Source of the DNA: Haliea sp.
GTDB taxonomy: Bacteria > Pseudomonadota > Gammaproteobacteria > Pseudomonadales > Halieaceae
Direction: 5' to 3'
Assembly (NCBI GenBank): GCA_024642265.1
Contig: JAHEBL010000004.1
Span: 1-64,000 of the forward strand
DNA length: 64,000 nucleotides
This document shows, one piece after another, positions 63,925 through 64,000 of this stretch. Position 1 is the stretch's first letter, and each line of letters starts with the position of its first letter. The notes under the pieces are model-generated. The model ran no database searches and was not told the origin of the DNA. It saw only the letters and a list, made by a program, of their open reading frames with translations. Made by a program: the position numbers and the translations under genes.

Positions 63925-64000
63925 CCGGAGTTGTGCGCGGGCTGCGGCCGCAGCGGCAAGCAAAGAGGCGGGACTGGCGGAAAATCCCTGTGGACATAAA

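Overview
The window is about 64 kb of GC-rich, densely packed chromosomal DNA from a gammaproteobacterium. Several genes point that way: a ribosome modulation factor, OxyR with the CLRD-type redox cysteine pair, a 1616-residue NAD-dependent glutamate dehydrogenase, a nadK-rhomboid-yeaC-DUF2797-pepN block like that of pseudomonads, and glycolate oxidase glcDEF. A CYP153-type P450, a wax ester synthase/DGAT-like protein, DUF3604 and many acyl-CoA genes fit a marine lipid- or hydrocarbon-using lineage such as Halieaceae/Cellvibrionales; that family assignment is an inference. I saw no rRNA, tRNA, insertion sequence, prophage or CRISPR array.

Layout. 1-7344: a partial SRPBCC protein, a small lipoprotein, an esterase, a YchJ-like protein, a BaiN-type flavoprotein, a PuuA-like glutamine synthetase homologue, and a COG2509 flavoprotein coupled to an RsuA-type pseudouridine synthase. 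7356-18181: a DUF4382 lipoprotein, propionyl-CoA synthetase, coniferyl aldehyde dehydrogenase, a DUF3604 / ECHDC3-like crotonase / CoA-binding operon, a divergent CYP153-type P450 and a tandem DsbA/HCCA-isomerase-like protein. 18332-23554: an MBL hydrolase, YjbQ and glcDEF in one tight operon. 23557-33235: small proteins, a long-chain acyl-CoA ligase, a peroxiredoxin divergent from oxyR, rmf, and the giant GDH. 33563-41434: a complete MoxR/DUF58/DUF4381/BatA/BatB-C/BatD operon followed by a DUF3179 protein. 41446-49322 (minus): the nadK to pepN block with a GGDEF/EAL protein embedded. 49388-51978: DUF1853, an SDR, and a PLP deaminase next to lipA. 53153-56613: frdCAB, a Wolinella-type (type B) fumarate reductase. 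56682-63924: two alpha/beta hydrolases, a WS/DGAT-like protein, malonyl-CoA decarboxylase, enoyl-CoA hydratase and an MBL hydrolase.

How the genes fit together. The dominant theme is acyl-CoA and lipid turnover: acyl activation, crotonases, malonyl-CoA removal, esterases and an acyltransferase, with terminal alkane oxidation by the P450 as a possible input. A second theme is the respiratory and redox periphery: glycolate oxidase, type B fumarate reductase, and OxyR with its peroxiredoxin. The most unusual item is the fumarate reductase cytochrome b subunit. All four haem ligands and the menaquinol-site Glu sit at the Wolinella spacings, but the E-pathway glutamate is replaced by His. The other points most worth a second look are a lone CYP153 gene without redox partners, a crotonase lacking both catalytic glutamates, a Q/N/D hexapeptide repeat in the BatB/C protein, an insertion between the I-site and GGDEF motif of the c-di-GMP protein, and an AT-rich palindromic island between oxyR and its peroxiredoxin.
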